Below are positions 5,456 to 6,876 of a stretch of 6,876 nucleotides of DNA, one piece after another. The position numbers were made by a program, and so were the translations under genes. The notes under the pieces are model-generated. The model was given only the letters and a program-made list of their open reading frames with translations, made no database searches and was not told the DNA's origin. This stretch comes from Euryarchaeota archaeon UBA23. Lineage in GTDB: Archaea > Thermoplasmatota > Poseidoniia > Poseidoniales > Thalassarchaeaceae. The stretch spans positions 1 to 6,876 of the forward strand of contig DAIJ01000005.1 of the NCBI GenBank assembly GCA_002498725.1, given 5' to 3'. Numbering within the stretch: position 1 is the stretch's first letter; every line of letters starts with the position of its first letter.

Positions 5456-6241
5456 CTATTTTTTAACAAGAGAAAACCCACCTTCTTCATCTACTTCAAG
5501 ACAGTCTCCGTCTTCAAGATGAATGACATTGTAAGGTAATTCGGGTATTGAAAATCCTTCACTAGATTTTCTACTACTTGCAAAACTATGAGTCACCAAA
5601 ATGGTCTTATTAGGGAATTTTTTAACAAGCCTACCAATGTCTGATGGATTATGATGGAATTCACTATTTACAAAATCAGGAACACCCATTTCAACAAGAA
5701 TGACATCTACTTCTTCTATTCTTTTTTCTATTTCTTCGCATGGCCCTGAATCTCCACAATGCAACATTCTAAATCCGCTATCGTGAGTTAAAAGATATCC
5801 ATGTGGGTCAGTTTCACTAGTATGCATTACTGGGAATCTGTTGTATGACCATGCAGAATCTCCTATTTTTCCGAATTCCTCTTCATCCCATATTACATTA
5901 CTTTTTAGGATTCCTTGAAGGCTATTGGGAAAGGCAATCTCACAAAGGTCTGTAAGTATTTTTTTCCCATTAGGTCTAAGTTTCACTACAAGTGGCTTAT
6001 CTGTCTTTGAGGTATACTTCCGGTCTAACATTAAAAATGGAAAGCCAAACATATGGTCTCCATGCCAGTGTGTAAATAGAATAAATTCAATATTGGCTGC
6101 ATCAACGCCCACATTTCTTAGTTGTGGCATAAGTGTTGGAGGAGTATCAATAAGTATTTTTTGATCAATTAGAAGCAATGCGTGCATTCTTCCTGGAGGC
6201 GAGTGAGCGTTGCCGGTCCCGAGGAACTGCAGGCGTGGCAT
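5456..6241 (-). CDS. Metallo-beta-lactamase-fold hydrolase (RNase Z-like phosphodiesterase group)
   Basis: This 261-residue soluble protein has the metal-binding pattern of the RNase Z / phosphodiesterase branch of the superfamily. It opens with FLGTGNAHSPPGRMHALLL (6-24), close to the usual first strand of that branch. THWHGDH (57-63) gives H58, H60, D62 and H63; H140 lies in VMHT; D164 in HCGDSG (161-166); and H218 in VTHSF (216-220). This is a complete two-zinc set, so it is probably an active hydrolase. Its substrate cannot be read from the sequence; a phosphodiester is the family expectation. It is shorter than typical tRNase Z, and I do not see a clear exosite arm between residues 64 and 139, so I do not call it tRNA 3' endonuclease. 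The ATG at 6241 lies immediately before the first beta strand, which fits a true start, although no strong ribosome site is close (AGGT lies about 20 bases upstream). The gene is divergent from the flavodoxin-type gene. Confidence 0.9.
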   Translation of the reverse strand: MPRLQFLGTGNAHSPPGRMHALLLIDQKILIDTPPTLMPQLRNVGVDAANIEFILFTHWHGDHMFGFPFLMLDRKYTSKTDKPLVVKLRPNGKKILTDLCEIAFPNSLQGILKSNVIWDEEEFGKIGDSAWSYNRFPVMHTSETDPHGYLLTHDSGFRMLHCGDSGPCEEIEKRIEEVDVILVEMGVPDFVNSEFHHNPSDIGRLVKKFPNKTILVTHSFASSRKSSEGFSIPELPYNVIHLEDGDCLEVDEEGGFSLVKK

Positions 6242-6292
6242 GATCTTGTGAAGTTACATACCTGACTTGAAATAGTCGTAAGACGGTTGTGA

Positions 6293-6319
6293 AAACAGTT
6301 CACTTCTTATCTACTGTTT
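6293..6319. promoter_or_regulatory. Inverted repeat in the divergent promoter region (possible operator)
   Basis: AAACAGT (6293-6299) and ACTGTTT (6313-6319) form perfect 7-bp arms 13 bases apart, a spacing that suits a dimeric DNA-binding regulator. A second short repeat, GTGAA/TTCAC (6289-6293/6299-6303), overlaps the left arm. They lie in the 140 bases between the divergent hydrolase and flavodoxin-type genes, so one site could act on both promoters. No regulator gene is present in the window. Confidence 0.35.
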
Positions 6320-6370
6320 ACTGACATTATGCATTTGTTCATAAGTGGTGCTATTCTCGCAATATCACGA

Positions 6371-6374
6371 GAGG
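6371..6374 (+). promoter_or_regulatory. Ribosome binding site of the flavodoxin-type gene
   Basis: GAGG, with a further GA just upstream, lies seven bases before the ATG at 6382. This is good Shine-Dalgarno spacing and decides the start of a gene that is cut by the window end. Confidence 0.6.
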
Positions 6375-6381
6375 GCTGATT

Positions 6382-6876
6382 ATGTCAGGAGAGCGTCAAT
6401 TATTGATCCTATATGGGTCTCAATCTGGTAATTCAGAAGAGTTAGCAATGAATGCTGCCAAAGCATCATCTGGGCATAACCTTGTGGCTATTGTTAGAGG
6501 GATGGACGAGATAGAAATAGGTGAATTAATCGGCCAAAAAAGAGTTCTAGTTTATTGTAGTACATGGGGGGATGGGGAACAACCCGATAATGCTGAAGAC
6601 TTGTGGGAAGCGGCTAATAGTGGCTCAATTTCTAGTCTTGAAGGATTGAACTATTCAGTTTTAGCACTTGGTGATTCTTCATATGATCTATTCTGCGAGT
6701 CTGGTAAAGAATGGGATAAATGGTTTGAATCTAAAGGTGCCAATCGAGTTCTCGAACGCGTAGACTGTGATGTAGATTATGAAGAACCAGCTCAGATTTG
6801 GACAGACTCAGTGCTAAAGATGATGTCTTTAATTGAGGATGATATTAAATCCGTAACAGAACCTGTAACAGAACCT
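6382..6876 (+). CDS. Flavodoxin-type FMN domain of a CysJ / diflavin-reductase-like protein, 3'-partial
   Basis: The first 165 residues are present; the gene runs off the right edge with no stop. They form one FMN-binding flavodoxin domain of the type found in sulfite reductase flavoprotein and cytochrome P450 reductase. The phosphate-binding loop is YGSQSGNSEELA (11-22). The second FMN loop is CSTWGDGEQPDNAEDLW (55-71). The third region, LALGDSSYDLFCESGKEWD (90-108), matches the LGDSSYxxFCxxGKxxD signature. Residues after about 145 become acidic and end in VTEPVTEP, encoded by a perfect 12-base direct repeat. This looks like a flexible linker to a further domain outside the window. In relatives that domain would be an FAD/NADPH reductase, but here it cannot be seen. 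The likely role is electron transfer between a reduced nicotinamide or ferredoxin partner and an acceptor. GAGG at 6371 supports the start. The gene is divergent from the metallo-hydrolase across about 140 bases. No haem or sulfite reductase gene is visible. Confidence 0.9.
   Translation, partial: MSGERQLLILYGSQSGNSEELAMNAAKASSGHNLVAIVRGMDEIEIGELIGQKRVLVYCSTWGDGEQPDNAEDLWEAANSGSISSLEGLNYSVLALGDSSYDLFCESGKEWDKWFESKGANRVLERVDCDVDYEEPAQIWTDSVLKMMSLIEDDIKSVTEPVTEP
6853..6876 (+). repeat. Perfect 12-bp tandem repeat encoding VTEP units
   Basis: GTAACAGAACCT occurs twice in a row (6853-6864 and 6865-6876), in frame, and reaches the window edge. It encodes Val-Thr-Glu-Pro twice, a Pro/Glu/Thr-rich linker following the FMN domain. 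More copies may follow outside the window; copy number could vary between strains because the nucleotide repeat is exact. Confidence 0.75.

Noticed and set aside
5925..6164. 79-codon open frame on + opposite the metallo-hydrolase
   Set aside because: It is antisense to the conserved THWHGDH region of a clear gene, with no ribosome site or recognisable content.
5456..6241. Naming the metallo-hydrolase tRNase Z (rnz)
   Set aside because: The metal ligands fit the group, but the protein is short and I see no clear tRNA-binding exosite arm, so a general phosphodiesterase-type hydrolase is the safer call.
1..6876. CRISPR array, insertion sequence, or defence island
   Set aside because: No regularly spaced repeats, transposase, terminal inverted repeats or defence-type domains were found; apart from the RNA island the gene content and composition look like ordinary chromosome.

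Overview
The window looks archaeal. It carries an Orc1/Cdc6 replication initiator, and a CoA-synthesis protein whose C-terminal half matches the archaeal GTP-dependent dephospho-CoA kinase family (DUF359). Ribosome binding sites are of the GGTGA/GAGG type, and AT-rich coding DNA surrounds one GC-rich RNA-like island. The style resembles planktonic Thermoplasmatota such as Marine Group II/III (Poseidoniales), but that placement is inference; no rRNA or other marker confirms it.

Layout, left to right. (1) A large tryptophan-rich protein of unknown function on + fills 10-1785, and its frame is open to the window edge. (2) A T-rich stretch leads into a roughly 300-base island (about 1850-2147) of about 56% GC. 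It can form several hairpins closed by pairing of its two ends, and is best read as a structured non-coding RNA; RNase P RNA is a possible but unproven identity. (3) 2194-3210 (+) encodes a fused phosphopantetheine adenylyltransferase and GTP-dependent dephospho-CoA kinase, which would carry out the last two steps of CoA synthesis in one polypeptide. It ends in a strong poly-T terminator. (4) Convergent to it on the minus strand lie a small four-helix membrane protein (3235-3747) and, upstream of that, the orc1/cdc6 gene (3812-5050). (5) The 405 bases between cdc6 and the next gene (5051-5455) contain no visible gene. They are AT-rich with inverted repeats, and are a candidate replication origin by position. 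(6) 5456-6241 (-) is a metallo-beta-lactamase-fold hydrolase with a full set of RNase Z-like metal ligands. (7) Divergent from it, 6382 to the right edge (+) is the start of a flavodoxin-type FMN-domain protein of the CysJ / diflavin reductase kind, cut by the window end inside a VTEP-repeat linker.

No mobile element, CRISPR array, tRNA or defence system is visible. The window is mostly housekeeping (CoA synthesis, replication initiation, redox). The most interesting parts are the fused CoA enzyme, the unassigned structured RNA, the possible origin, the unknown 591-residue protein and the repeat-linked flavodoxin.
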